A program made the translations under genes and the position numbers. From NCBI GenBank assembly GCA_016861105.1, contig BOKS01000010.1, positions 1 through 64,000 of the forward strand: a stretch of 64,000 nt of DNA, written 5' to 3'. Shown here piece by piece: positions 43,772 through 53,012 of the stretch (the stretch's first letter is position 1; each line of letters begins with the position of its first letter). The stretch is from Betaproteobacteria bacterium (GTDB lineage: Bacteria; Pseudomonadota; Gammaproteobacteria; Burkholderiales; Casimicrobiaceae). The notes beneath the pieces were generated by a model. It saw only the letters and a list, made by a program, of their open reading frames with translations. It ran no database searches and was not told the origin of the DNA.

Positions 43772-44548
43772 CTACTGGGCGGTCCAGCCGCCGTCGATCG
43801 GCAGGACCGCGCCGGTGATCGACTGCGCCGCGTCGCTCGCGAGATAGACGGCGAGCGCCGCGACCTCGTCGATGCCCACGAATCGCTTCGTGGGCTGGCC
43901 GGCGAGCATGATCTTCTGGACCACCTCCTCCTCGGAGATCCCGCGCGTGCGCGCCTGGTCGGGGATCTGCGCGTCCACCAGCGGCGTGCGCACGTAGCCC
44001 GGGCAGATCGCGTTGACCGTGATGCCGGCCTGCGCGACCTCGAGCGCGACGCACTTGGTGAAGCCGGCGAGGCCGTGCTTCGCGGCGACGTAGGCCGACT
44101 TGAACGGCGAGGCGACGAGCGCGTGCGCCGATGCGACGTTCACGATGCGCCCCCAGCCGTTGCGCCTCATCGCCGGTAGCGCCGCGCGCGTGGTGTGGAA
44201 CGCGCTCGACAGGTTGACCGCAAGGATGGCGTCCCACCGCTCGACCGGGAACTCGTCGACCGCGGCCACGTGCTGGATGCCGGCGTTGTTGACGAGGACG
44301 TCGACGGCGCCGAACGCGGCGACCGCGCGCTCCACCATCGCGGCGATCTCGGCGGGCCTCGTCATGTCGGCGCCGTCGTAGCGCACGTCGACGCCGTGTT
44401 CCTGCGCGAGCCTCGCGCGCAGCGCCTCGATCTCGCCCCCGGCGCCCAGCCCGTTCAGCACGACGTTGCAGCCCGCGCGCGCGAGCGCCTCGGCGATGCC
44501 GGCGCCGATGCCCGACGTGGATCCGGTGATCAATGCCGTCCTGGCCAT
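43772..44548 (-). CDS. 3-hydroxybutyrate dehydrogenase (SDR family)
   Basis: The 258-residue protein is a classical short-chain dehydrogenase. It has TGSTSGIGAGIAEALA, NNAGIQHVAAVDEFP and the catalytic Ser...Tyr-x-x-x-Lys in SAHALVASPFKSAYVAAKHG. The IQHVA, PFKSAYVAAKHG and GYVRTPLVDAQIPDQA stretches are typical of D-3-hydroxybutyrate dehydrogenase, which links polyhydroxybutyrate breakdown to acetoacetate. ATG 44548 is the family start, within a longer open frame. Confidence 0.88.
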   Translation of the reverse strand: MARTALITGSTSGIGAGIAEALARAGCNVVLNGLGAGGEIEALRARLAQEHGVDVRYDGADMTRPAEIAAMVERAVAAFGAVDVLVNNAGIQHVAAVDEFPVERWDAILAVNLSSAFHTTRAALPAMRRNGWGRIVNVASAHALVASPFKSAYVAAKHGLAGFTKCVALEVAQAGITVNAICPGYVRTPLVDAQIPDQARTRGISEEEVVQKIMLAGQPTKRFVGIDEVAALAVYLASDAAQSITGAVLPIDGGWTAQ

Positions 44549-44606
44549 GCCCTTCCTTCCCGTGGTGACGGCGGCCGTCCCGGGGCGCCGTGGGCCGATC
44601 CTCGGG

Positions 44607-45716
44607 TCATGCCGGATAGATCGCGCCCAGCACGCGCGCCCCCGACGCACCGGTGACCTCCGGCAGGCTGGCGGTCCGCCCGGCGAGCGCCTCGCGCGCG
44701 AGCCACGCGAAGGCGAGCGCCTCGACCTGGTCGACCGCGACCCCTTCGTCGGACGTCGGCACGACGCGGGCCGGTGCGAGGTCGTGCGCGAGCATGCGCA
44801 GCACCGTGGCATTGTGCGCGCCGCCGCCGCACACCAGCACCTCGTCCGTGCCGGGCGCCGCGCCCCGGATCGCGTCGGCGATCGTGCGCGCGGTCAGCGC
44901 GGCGAGCGTGGCCTGCACGTCGGCGGGGTGCTCGGGGGCCCCGCGATGGGCGAGCATGGCGTCGAGCCAGCCGGCGTCGAACAAGTCGCGGCCGGTGCTC
45001 TTCGGCGGCGGCGCCGCGAAGTACGGCTCGCCCAGCATCGCGTGCAGCAGGGCGTGGTCGACGCGGCCCGACGCGGCCCACGCGCCGCCCGCGTCGAACG
45101 GTCCGCCGCCGTGGCGCGCGTGCCAGGTGTCGAGCAGCACGTTGCCGGGCCCGGTGTCGAAGCCGCGCACCGGAGCGCCGGGCGCCAGCAGCGTGACGTT
45201 GGCGATCCCGCCGAGGTTCACCACCGCGCGCGCGCGCTCCGGTCGCGCGAACAGGGCGTGGTGGAAGGCCGGCACCAGCGGCGCGCCCTGCCCGCCGGCC
45301 GCGAGGTCGCGCCGCCGGAAGTCGGCGACGACCGTCATGCCCGTGCGCTCGGCGACGCGCGCCGGGTCGTTGAGCTGGATCGTCCAGTGTTCGTCGGGAC
45401 GGTGGCGCACCGTCTGGCCGTGCACGCCGACCGACGCGACCTCGGAGGGCGCGAGGCCGGCGGCGCGGCAGGCCGCGAGGGCGGCGTCGGCGTAGCAGTC
45501 GGCCAGCGCGAGGCTCGCGCGCGCGGCACGGGCGAGCTCGTCGTCGCCGCTCGTCTGCAGTGCGGCGAGGTCGTGGCGCAGCGCCGGGGGGAAGGCGACG
45601 TGCGCGAACCCCAGCGTGCGGCACACGCCGGACGCGGGGGCGAAGTCCGCGACCACCGCGTCCACGCCGTCGAGGCTCGTGCCCGACATCACGCCGCAGT
45701 GGCGGTCGGCGGGCAT
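44607..45716 (-). CDS. anmK: anhydro-N-acetylmuramic acid kinase
   Basis: The 369-residue enzyme recycles cell-wall sugar by phosphorylating and opening 1,6-anhydro-MurNAc. It has the N-terminal GVMSGTSLDGVDAV phosphate loop, GVHGQTVRHRP, LVPAFHHALF, GGIANVTLL and FDTGPGNVLLDTW. It lies 16 bases after the minus-strand M23 peptidase gene, and the two wall-metabolism genes are probably co-transcribed. Confidence 0.95.
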   Translation of the reverse strand: MPADRHCGVMSGTSLDGVDAVVADFAPASGVCRTLGFAHVAFPPALRHDLAALQTSGDDELARAARASLALADCYADAALAACRAAGLAPSEVASVGVHGQTVRHRPDEHWTIQLNDPARVAERTGMTVVADFRRRDLAAGGQGAPLVPAFHHALFARPERARAVVNLGGIANVTLLAPGAPVRGFDTGPGNVLLDTWHARHGGGPFDAGGAWAASGRVDHALLHAMLGEPYFAAPPPKSTGRDLFDAGWLDAMLAHRGAPEHPADVQATLAALTARTIADAIRGAAPGTDEVLVCGGGAHNATVLRMLAHDLAPARVVPTSDEGVAVDQVEALAFAWLAREALAGRTASLPEVTGASGARVLGAIYPA

Positions 45717-45732
45717 GCCTGCGGCCGGCGGG

Positions 45733-47067
45733 TCAGTCGCGCGAGGCGACGCGCGTGGTCGCGACCTCGCGCGCGAGCGCGAGCTGCTGCACGAGGGGCT
45801 GGACGTGCGCGAAGAACGCGCTCCGCGACTCCGGCGGGAGCGGGCCCGCCGTGGGCAGCGCGACCGTCAGCGGGTTGCGCGCCTCGTCGTTGATGCGGAA
45901 TTCGTAGTGCAGGTGCGGCCCGGTCGCCCAGCCGGTGGCGCCGACGTAGCCGATCGTGTCGCCCTGGCGCACGCGCGTACCCTTGCGCAGCTGCGGGGCG
46001 AAGCGCGACAGGTGCGCGTACAGCGTCGAGTACGCGCCGTGGTGGCGCAGCACGACCGTGTTGCCGTAGCCGCCCATGACGCCCGCCTCGGCGACGACGC
46101 CATCCGCGGTGGCGCGGACCGGCGTCCCCGTCGGCGCGGCGTAGTCGACGCCCTTGTGCGCGCGCAGCGTGCGGAAGATGGGGTGCAGCCGCGCGAGCGA
46201 GAACCCCGACGTCATCCGCGAGAATTCCATCGGCGAGCGCAGGAACGCCTTGCGCGTGCTGCGCCCGTCCTCGGTGTACCAGCTGTCCTGGCCGTCGGCG
46301 TCGCGCCAGTGGAACGCCGTGAAGCGCTGGCTGCGGTTCTCGAACTCCGCGGCGACGATGCGCCCCGTCCCGACGGGTTCGCCCTCGAGGTGACGCGTCT
46401 CGTAGAGCACCGAGAAGCGGTCGCCGCGGCGCAGGTCCTGCAGGAAGTCGATGTCGCCGCCGAACAGCTCGGCGAGCGCGACGGTCACGGCATCGGGCAG
46501 GCCGACGGCGTCGGCGGCCCCGAACAGCGAGCTCACGATCACGCCCGACTTGAGCGTCAGCCGCACCGTCTCTGCGGCCGCCGCCACGGTCGACGAGAAT
46601 GCCTCGCCGGCGCGCTCGATCGCAAGCAGGTCGCCGGCTCCGGTCACGAAGCGCAGCGCCGCGAGACGGCCGTCCTCGTCCGTCGCGATGCGCACCGGCT
46701 GGCCGGGGCGGAGCTGGTAGAGCGGACGCGCGCCCGCGTGCGTGCGCAGGAACGTCATGGCGCCCGGATCGTCGACGCCGGCGCGCGCGAGCAGGCTGCC
46801 GATCGTGTCGCCCCGCTGGACGCGCTCCTCGCGCCAGTACGGCGCGTCGTCGGCCGCCGCCGGCACGAGCTCGGGCAGCGGCAACGCCCGCTCGATCGTG
46901 CGCAGCGGCGGCATGTCGAGCGTCGACTCCGGCGCGATCCCGAACGCGGCGCCGGTCAGGCCGAGCACCGCGAGCGCGAGCCAATGCAACGGGCGCAGCG
47001 GCGACGTCGCGCCCGACGTCGCGCCGCGCGGCTGCGCTAGAATCCCGGGTCGGCTTTCGTCCTGCAT
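45733..47067 (-). CDS. M23-family peptidoglycan DD-metalloendopeptidase (MepM-like)
   Basis: The 444-residue protein has one N-terminal membrane segment (LHWLALAVLGLTGAAFG). A LysM/OapA-like region (VQRGDTIGSLLARAGV) precedes the LytM peptidase domain with metal ligands in HKGVDYAAPTGTPV and the catalytic HLHYEF. It cuts peptide crosslinks of peptidoglycan in the periplasm. Its promoter (TAGAAT at 47109-47104 on the minus strand) is divergent from tyrS. Confidence 0.9.
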   Translation of the reverse strand: MQDESRPGILAQPRGATSGATSPLRPLHWLALAVLGLTGAAFGIAPESTLDMPPLRTIERALPLPELVPAAADDAPYWREERVQRGDTIGSLLARAGVDDPGAMTFLRTHAGARPLYQLRPGQPVRIATDEDGRLAALRFVTGAGDLLAIERAGEAFSSTVAAAAETVRLTLKSGVIVSSLFGAADAVGLPDAVTVALAELFGGDIDFLQDLRRGDRFSVLYETRHLEGEPVGTGRIVAAEFENRSQRFTAFHWRDADGQDSWYTEDGRSTRKAFLRSPMEFSRMTSGFSLARLHPIFRTLRAHKGVDYAAPTGTPVRATADGVVAEAGVMGGYGNTVVLRHHGAYSTLYAHLSRFAPQLRKGTRVRQGDTIGYVGATGWATGPHLHYEFRINDEARNPLTVALPTAGPLPPESRSAFFAHVQPLVQQLALAREVATTRVASRD

Positions 47068-47110
47068 CCTCGGTGTCGGCGGAACTGACGGTCGAAACCC
47101 CGGATTCTAG
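47037..47110. promoter_or_regulatory. divergent TAGAAT boxes in inverted orientation (M23 peptidase / tyrS)
   Basis: CTAGAATCC on the plus strand (47037-47045) and the same nonamer on the minus strand (47110-47102) face away from each other. The minus box lies 37 bases before the M23 gene. The plus box is about 130 bases before tyrS and inside the first codons of the M23 gene. Confidence 0.45.
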
Positions 47111-47170
47111 CAAACGACGGCGCACTGTCGTCCCCAGGCGGCGTCCTGTAGCCTACCGCCCTCCCCGCCC

Positions 47171-48397
47171 ATGACTTCTGCGCGCCCCGCGCCCGCCCCG
47201 ACGGAGCCCGCCGCCCAGCTCGACGCGTTCCGGCGCGGCGCGGACGAGCTCCTCGTCGAGGCCGAACTCCTGCAGAAGCTCGCCCGGGGCCGTCCGCTGC
47301 GCATCAAGCTCGGCCTCGACCCGACGGCGCCGGACATCCACCTCGGCCACACGGTCGTGCTGAACAAGCTGCGGCAGGCGCAGGACCTCGGCCACCAGGT
47401 CATCTTCCTGATCGGCGACTTCACGTCGATGATCGGCGATCCGTCGGGACGCAACGCCACGCGCCCGCCGCTGACGCGCGAGCAGATCCGGGACAACGCC
47501 GCCACCTACCACGCGCAGGCCTCGAAGGTGCTCGACCCCGAGCGCACCGAGATCCGCTACAACTCGGAGTGGTGCGAGCCGCTGGGGGCCGCCGGCATGA
47601 TCCGGCTCGCGTCGCGCTACACGGTCGCGCGCATGCTCGAGCGCGACGACTTCGCCAGGCGCTTCCGGAGCGGCCAGCCGATCGCGGTCCACGAGTTCCT
47701 CTATCCGCTGATGCAGGGCTACGACTCCGTCGCGCTGCAGGCCGACCTCGAGCTCGGCGGGACCGACCAGAAGTTCAACCTGCTCGTCGGCCGCGAGCTG
47801 CAGAAGGACTTCGGCCAGGAGCCGCAGTGCATCCTGACGATGCCGCTGCTCGAGGGCCTCGACGGCGTCGAGAAGATGTCGAAGTCGAAGGGCAACTACG
47901 TCGGCATCAGCGAGCCGCCCGCGGAGATGTTCGGCAAGGTCATGTCGATCTCCGACGAGCTCATGTGGCGCTGGTATCCGCTGGTCTCGTTCCGGCCGCT
48001 AGCCGAGATCGACGCGCTGCGGCGCGAGACCGCCGCCGGCCGCAACCCGCGCGACGCGAAGGTGTCGCTGGCGCTGGAGATCGTCGCTCGCTTCCACTCG
48101 GCGGCCGACGCGCAGCGTGCGCTCGCCGAGTTCGAGGCCCGCTTCCGCGGCGGGGCGATGCCCGAGGCGATGCGCGAAGTCGCGATCGCCACGTCGGGCG
48201 AGGGCATCGCCATCGCCAACCTCGCCAAGGAGGCCGGCGTCGTCGACTCGACGTCCGAGGCGTTGCGCATGATCGCGCAGCGCGGCCTGCGCCTCGACGG
48301 CGAGGTCGTGTCCGACCGCGCGGCCCGCGTGGCGGCTGGCGCCACCGTGGTGGTGCAGGCGGGGAAGCGGCGCTTCGCGCGCGTGACCGTCAGCTGA
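47171..48397 (+). CDS. tyrS: tyrosyl-tRNA synthetase
   Basis: The 408-residue class-I synthetase has the HIGH-like [10 protein letters not shown], the [11 protein letters not shown] loop and a C-terminal S4 RNA-binding domain (about 345-405). It charges tRNA-Tyr. The layout matches the TyrZ-like form with HxGH and KMSKS found in many proteobacteria. ATG 47171 is adopted. Confidence 0.95.
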   Translation: MTSARPAPAPTEPAAQLDAFRRGADELLVEAELLQKLARGRPLRIKLGLDPTAPDIHLGHTVVLNKLRQAQDLGHQVIFLIGDFTSMIGDPSGRNATRPPLTREQIRDNAATYHAQASKVLDPERTEIRYNSEWCEPLGAAGMIRLASRYTVARMLERDDFARRFRSGQPIAVHEFLYPLMQGYDSVALQADLELGGTDQKFNLLVGRELQKDFGQEPQCILTMPLLEGLDGVEKMSKSKGNYVGISEPPAEMFGKVMSISDELMWRWYPLVSFRPLAEIDALRRETAAGRNPRDAKVSLALEIVARFHSAADAQRALAEFEARFRGGAMPEAMREVAIATSGEGIAIANLAKEAGVVDSTSEALRMIAQRGLRLDGEVVSDRAARVAAGATVVVQAGKRRFARVTVS

Positions 48398-48523
48398 ACG
48401 CGAGAGCGCACGGCGCACGCGCGGCGCGCCACTGCCGCGGCGTCGCGGCCGGCGCCGCGCATCCATGCGCCGGCGCGGCGCGCTACCATTGCCGCTCCGC
48501 GCCCCACCCACGACGAGGCACCC

Positions 48524-49090
48524 TTGGACTCCACCCGCCGCCGCCTGGCCCTCGCCGGCCTGATGCTCCCCTTCGCCCCGCTGCGCGTCTCCGCGCAGCC
48601 GGCGGCGCCGTCGCGCACGCCCGACGTCGTCTATGTCCCCACGCCCGACGACGTCGTCGACGAGATGCTGAAGGTCGCGAAGGTGACGGGCAAGGACGTC
48701 CTCTACGACCTCGGATCGGGAGACGGTCGCATCCCGATCACCGCCGCGAAGCGGTTCGGCACGCGCGGGCTCGGCATCGACATCGACCCGCAGCGCATCG
48801 AGGAGGCGAACGCGAACGCGAAGGCCGCCGGGGTCACCGACAAGGTGAAGTTCGTGCTGGGCGACCTGTTCCAGCTCGACCTCGCGCCCGCCACGGTGAT
48901 CACGCTCTACCTCTTGCCGCAGCTCAACCTGAAGCTGCGCCCCAGGCTCCTCAAGCTCAAGCCGGGCACGCGCATCGTCTCGCACGAGTTCGACATGGGC
49001 GACTGGAAGCCCGACCAGTCGCTGAAGGTCGGCGTGCGCAACGTGCACTTCTGGACCGTGCCGAAGGGCGGACGCTACCGCAAGGCGTGA
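48524..49090 (+). CDS. class-I SAM methyltransferase-like protein with a signal peptide
   Basis: TTG 48524 starts a 188-residue product. The N-terminus RRRLALAGLMLPFAPLRVSAQP looks like a Tat/Sec signal with cleavage near residue 23. The rest is a Rossmann methyltransferase: motif I VLYDLGSGDGRIP, the acidic loop GIDIDPQRIEEANA and motif IV-like VITLYLLPQLN. An exported SAM enzyme is unexpected, since the cofactor is cytoplasmic. Either the signal is not used or the start is internal (ATG 48563). Substrate unknown. Confidence 0.75.
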   Translation: MDSTRRRLALAGLMLPFAPLRVSAQPAAPSRTPDVVYVPTPDDVVDEMLKVAKVTGKDVLYDLGSGDGRIPITAAKRFGTRGLGIDIDPQRIEEANANAKAAGVTDKVKFVLGDLFQLDLAPATVITLYLLPQLNLKLRPRLLKLKPGTRIVSHEFDMGDWKPDQSLKVGVRNVHFWTVPKGGRYRKA

Positions 49091-49121
49091 CGCGCCGCCG
49101 CGCCGGGCCGCTGCCGCCGCG

Positions 49122-49631
49122 CTACTCGAGCTCGAGGTCGTCGGCGACCGCGGCGATGCCCGCCTTCGCACAGGCGTCGTCGGCCTCGCCGGTCGGCGCG
49201 CCCGACACGCCGATCGCGCCCACGAGCGCGCCCTTCGCGCGGATCATCATCCCGCCGCCCACTGCGACCACGCCCGGCAAGTCGCGGATCCCGCTGCTCG
49301 GCCGGCCCGCCTGCGTCATCGCCGCGAGCTCGGTGGTGTCGGTCCGAAACGAGAGCGCGCTCCCCGCCTTGCCGATGGCGGTGTTCACCGTGTGCGGGCC
49401 CGCGAGGCCGTTGCGCAGCACGGCGAGCGCGTGGCCCCCCCGGTCGACGACGGCCACGGTCGCGGTGAACCCTTCCTTGTCGCAGCGCGCGAGCGCCGCC
49501 TGCGCGGCCTTCAGCGCCGCCGCGGTCGTGAGCGTCGGGTAGCTCGCCAGCAGCTTCGGCGCCTGCGCCGCGGCCGCCGGGGCAGCTGACAGCAGCGCGG
49601 CGCCGAGCAGCGCCATCCAGGGCATGGCCAT
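49122..49631 (-). CDS. GlcG/HbpS-like heme-binding-family periplasmic protein
   Basis: The 169-residue protein has a signal peptide (LLGAALLSAAPAAAAQA) and a GlcG/HbpS domain: VAVVDRGGHALAVLRN, FRTDTTELAAM and GVVAVGGGMMIRAKGALVGAIGVSGA. Family members bind heme or corrinoids or have unknown roles. It is the last gene of the sox cluster, 34 bases after soxB, and similar proteins accompany sox genes in other betaproteobacteria. Confidence 0.82.
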   Translation of the reverse strand: MAMPWMALLGAALLSAAPAAAAQAPKLLASYPTLTTAAALKAAQAALARCDKEGFTATVAVVDRGGHALAVLRNGLAGPHTVNTAIGKAGSALSFRTDTTELAAMTQAGRPSSGIRDLPGVVAVGGGMMIRAKGALVGAIGVSGAPTGEADDACAKAGIAAVADDLELE

Positions 49632-49665
49632 CGGATTCGCTCCTCGGTGCGGTCGGGCGCGCGCC

Positions 49666-51384
49666 TTACGCGAGCCCCGGGTTGCCGGCCACGCCCTCGA
49701 GCGCGGGCAGGTTGAGCTTGCGCGGCTTGACGATCGAGCGCGCGCGCAGGTAGCGCGCGACGACCTCCCACGCGGGCTCGCCGCCGGCCGCCCGCGCCTC
49801 CTCGGCGACCGGCGCCCACCCGGCCACCTTGTAGCGGCGGTCGGCGTCGACCGGGCGGCCCTGCAGCGCCATCTTCGAGATGCGGCTGCCCTGCGCGGCG
49901 CGCGGGTCGATCGCGTACTGCAGGCCGCCGACGCGCACCATGTCGCCGCCCTGCTGGTAGTACGGATCCGGGTTGAACAGGTTGTCGGCGACGTCCTCGA
50001 GGATCGTCTTCAGCATCGCGCCCGTGATCTCGCTCACCGTCGTGTACGGGTAGGTGATCGCCGTCTGGTCGAGCACGTGCTCCATCGTGATCGGCTGGCC
50101 CGGCAGGACCGTCGTGCCCCAGCGGAAGCCCGGCGAGAAGGCGATCTCGGCGCCCTTCTCCGCCATCAGCGCGTCGCAGATCAGCTGGTCGAACGTGCCG
50201 TTGAAGTTGCCGCGGCGATAGAGGAGGTCGTCGGCGGTCGCGAGCTTCTCCTCGAGCTTCGCCTTGTAGGGCGCGCGCGCCTTGGCGATCAGCGCGTCCA
50301 TCGCCGCATCCGCCGGCAGCAGCCGGCTGAACACCGGCAGCAGGCGGTAGCGGTAGTCGGCGACCCTGCCTCCCTTCACGTCGAAGTCCAGCACGCCGAG
50401 GAACTTGCCGTTGCTGCCGGCGTTGGTCACCAACGTGCGCCCGCCCGGATTGGCGACGATCGACGGCTGCGGCACGCCGTCGTGCGTGTGCCCGCCGAGG
50501 ATCGCGTCGAGGCCGCGCACGCGGCTCGCGAGCTTGAGGTCGACGTCCATGCCGTTGTGCGAGAGCAGCACGACCACCTGCGCACCCTTGCCGCGCGCCT
50601 CGTCGATGACCTTCTGCAGCTCCTCCTCCTGGATGCCGAAGGTCCACTCGGGCACGAAGTAGCGCGGATTCGCGATCGGCGTGTACGGGAACGCCTGTCC
50701 GATCACCGCGACCGGCACGCCGCCGAGCGTGCGCATGGCATAGGGCTGGAAGACGGGGTCGCCGAAGTCGGTCGTCTTCACGTTCTGCGCGAGGAACTCG
50801 ATCCTGCCCGCGAAGTCCTTCTCGACGATCTCCTTGACGCGGTCCGCGCCGAGCGTGAACTCCCAGTGCCCGGCCATCACGTCGACGCCGAGCAGCTTGC
50901 ACGCGTCGACCATGTCCTGGCCCTTCGTCCACAGCGCCGTGCCCGACCCCTGCCAGGTGTCGCCGCCGTCGAGCAGCAGCGCGTTCGGCCGCGACGCGCG
51001 CAGCCGCTTCACCAGCGTCGCGAGATGCGCGAAGCCGCCCACCATGCCGTAGGTGCGCGCCGCGGCCGTGAAGTCCAGGTAGGTGAACGCGTGGGCCTCC
51101 GGCGTGCCCGGCCGGATGCCGAAGTGCTTCAGCAGCGCCTCGCCGACGAGGTGCGGCGGCTTGCCTTCCGCGTCGCCGATGCCGAGGTTCACCGACGGCT
51201 CGCGGAAGTGGACCGGCCGGAGCTGCGCGTGGCAGTCGGTGAAGTGCAGGAGCGACACCGTCCCGAACGGCGCGACGTCGTAGAACTTCTCGCCGGAGGC
51301 CGCGTCGAGCGCGGCGCGGCCGGCGAGCGGCAGCCCCGCGGCGGACGCGGCGGCGAGCAGCTGGAGGAAATCGCGGCGGAGCAT
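49666..51384 (-). CDS. soxB: thiosulfohydrolase SoxB
   Basis: ATG 51384 gives 572 residues with a Tat-type signal (MLRRDFLQLLAAASAAG). The two-domain 5'-nucleotidase fold follows: LHFTDCHAQLRP, LLDGGDTWQGSG, GHWEFTLGADR, LLSHNGMDVD and GGHTHDG bind two Mn ions. SoxB removes sulfate from the thiosulfate adduct on the SoxY cysteine. It is the distal sox gene, after soxA and soxX. Confidence 0.96.
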   Translation of the reverse strand: MLRRDFLQLLAAASAAGLPLAGRAALDAASGEKFYDVAPFGTVSLLHFTDCHAQLRPVHFREPSVNLGIGDAEGKPPHLVGEALLKHFGIRPGTPEAHAFTYLDFTAAARTYGMVGGFAHLATLVKRLRASRPNALLLDGGDTWQGSGTALWTKGQDMVDACKLLGVDVMAGHWEFTLGADRVKEIVEKDFAGRIEFLAQNVKTTDFGDPVFQPYAMRTLGGVPVAVIGQAFPYTPIANPRYFVPEWTFGIQEEELQKVIDEARGKGAQVVVLLSHNGMDVDLKLASRVRGLDAILGGHTHDGVPQPSIVANPGGRTLVTNAGSNGKFLGVLDFDVKGGRVADYRYRLLPVFSRLLPADAAMDALIAKARAPYKAKLEEKLATADDLLYRRGNFNGTFDQLICDALMAEKGAEIAFSPGFRWGTTVLPGQPITMEHVLDQTAITYPYTTVSEITGAMLKTILEDVADNLFNPDPYYQQGGDMVRVGGLQYAIDPRAAQGSRISKMALQGRPVDADRRYKVAGWAPVAEEARAAGGEPAWEVVARYLRARSIVKPRKLNLPALEGVAGNPGLA

Positions 51385-51489
51385 GGGGCGCAGTCGGAGG
51401 GAGGGAAGGGAGCCGGCGCGGCGGGCGGGCGCGGCGAACGCTCGAAGCACGCCGGCCGCGCCCGCCGCGCGGCCGGCGCGTGCCCCGCC

Positions 51490-52119
51490 TTACTGGTTCA
51501 CCGGGGACTTCGGGTCCATCAGCAGCGCCACGACGTCCTTGAGCTGCTGCTCGGACAGGATGCCCTGAGCGCCGAAGCGCGGCATGTTCGAGCACGCCGC
51601 GTAGGCGTGGGCGTTGTACACCTTGCCCCACGCGTACTTCTGCATCTCGGGCGTGAAGCCGCGGAGCTTGCCGAAGTTGTACAGCGACGGGCCGATCGTG
51701 CCGTACGAGATCTCCTGCTTGGAGAGCTGGTGGCACGCGTAGCAGTTGCCGCCGACCGGCGTCTTCTCGGTGTCGCTGTACTGGAAGCCGGTGCCGCGCT
51801 GCGCCACCTGCTCGCCGCGCTTCCAGTCGCCGAGGTACTGGCCGTCGGCCGGCGGCTTGATCAGCGCCATGTTCGCCTTCTCGATGCGCGCCGCGACGTC
51901 CTTCGGCGGGGCCGTGGTGGCGTACTGCGAGCACAGCGCCTGCGTCTCGTCCTGGATCAGCCGGTCGAGCTTGGCGATGCCGCGCTCCTTGAACGAGGCC
52001 TTCATCACGTCCACGGCCTTCGCGCGCACGGCGGCGTCGCTTCCGCCGCCGGACGGCGAGGTGCCGGCGCAGCCGGCCAGGGCCGCCGCGCAGGCGGCGG
52101 CGAAAAGCGTCTTGTGCAT
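51490..52119 (-). CDS. soxX: sulfur oxidation c-type cytochrome SoxX
   Basis: ATG 52119 gives 209 residues. The signal ends in a lipobox-like ALAGC (Cys18), so the protein may be lipid-anchored. After a helical N-terminal extension of about 90 residues comes one heme site, NCYACHQLS, with Met ligand in SNMPRFG. It forms the SoxAX complex that couples thiosulfate to SoxYZ and takes the electrons. soxA is 16 bases upstream. Confidence 0.93.
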   Translation of the reverse strand: MHKTLFAAACAAALAGCAGTSPSGGGSDAAVRAKAVDVMKASFKERGIAKLDRLIQDETQALCSQYATTAPPKDVAARIEKANMALIKPPADGQYLGDWKRGEQVAQRGTGFQYSDTEKTPVGGNCYACHQLSKQEISYGTIGPSLYNFGKLRGFTPEMQKYAWGKVYNAHAYAACSNMPRFGAQGILSEQQLKDVVALLMDPKSPVNQ

Positions 52120-52135
52120 GGTGTCTCGCCTCCGT

Positions 52136-52948
52136 TCAGCGCTTGATCGTCGGCGCCTTGAACTCGGCGCCGTTGGCGTTGCGTGCAAGGAACGACGTCA
52201 GCGCGATCGACGCGTCGGACGTGAACGCGAGCTCGGGGAAGCGCTGCTGGCGGAAGCAGTCGTTCAGGCGCCACTGGAACGTCCGCAGCTCACCCTGCGA
52301 GACCCGGTACGCGGGCCACCCGGTGTACGCGAGCTGCGCGCCCGCGGGCTTGGTCAGATTGGGCAGGTCCTGCAGGCGGATGCGCGTGTTGTCGGCCGCG
52401 TGGCAGGTCGCGCAGGAGAAGTCGTACGGGCCGCCGCGGAAGTAGAACATCTTCTCGCCGAGCGCGTACATCTCCTTCTCCTTCGGATGCGCGAGCGGCA
52501 CGTTCATCTTCACGCCCTTCGACTCGGCGGTGACGTAGGCGACGAGCGCGTCGTTGTCGGACTTGCGGTCGGTGCCGGCCCCGAACGGCTGCTTCGTGGC
52601 CTCCTCGCGCGTCAGGCCCTGGAGCGTCATGCGGCAGTGCACGAGGCGCGTCTCCAGGTCCATCACCCGATCCGCGTCGGCGAAGTAGCGCGGCAGCTGC
52701 GCGTACGCGCCCTTCACCACGCCCGGGCCGAGCCCGAGGTCGCACTTCTCCAGCGACACCTTCCGCGGCCCCGCCGGCCGCTTCCACAGGTCCTCGCCGC
52801 GCGCCTCCCACAGCTCGGCGGGGTTGCCGTCCTGCAGCGCTTCCCGGTACTTCTCGATCTCCTTGACCGCGTCCTGCGCGGCGGCCTGCGGTGCGGCGAC
52901 GATGCCCGCGGCCGCGAGCAGCCCCGCGTAGAGTGCACGTGTTCTCAT
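52136..52948 (-). CDS. soxA: L-cysteine S-thiosulfotransferase subunit SoxA (monoheme form)
   Basis: ATG 52948 follows CGGAGGTG. The 270-residue protein has a signal peptide and one CxxCH heme site (SCATCHAAD). The catalytic Cys is in NDCFRQQRFPELAF. In the N-terminal half, where diheme SoxA has a second heme, there are only two Cys (EKCDLGLG and VHCRMT) that could form a disulfide. It attaches thiosulfate to the SoxY swinging arm. Confidence 0.95.
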   Translation of the reverse strand: MRTRALYAGLLAAAGIVAAPQAAAQDAVKEIEKYREALQDGNPAELWEARGEDLWKRPAGPRKVSLEKCDLGLGPGVVKGAYAQLPRYFADADRVMDLETRLVHCRMTLQGLTREEATKQPFGAGTDRKSDNDALVAYVTAESKGVKMNVPLAHPKEKEMYALGEKMFYFRGGPYDFSCATCHAADNTRIRLQDLPNLTKPAGAQLAYTGWPAYRVSQGELRTFQWRLNDCFRQQRFPELAFTSDASIALTSFLARNANGAEFKAPTIKR

Positions 52949-53012
52949 CACACCTCCGAAGTGATCGGGCGGCCAGGCACCGCCCGTGGACGACGGGTCC
53001 GCTCTCCTGCCC

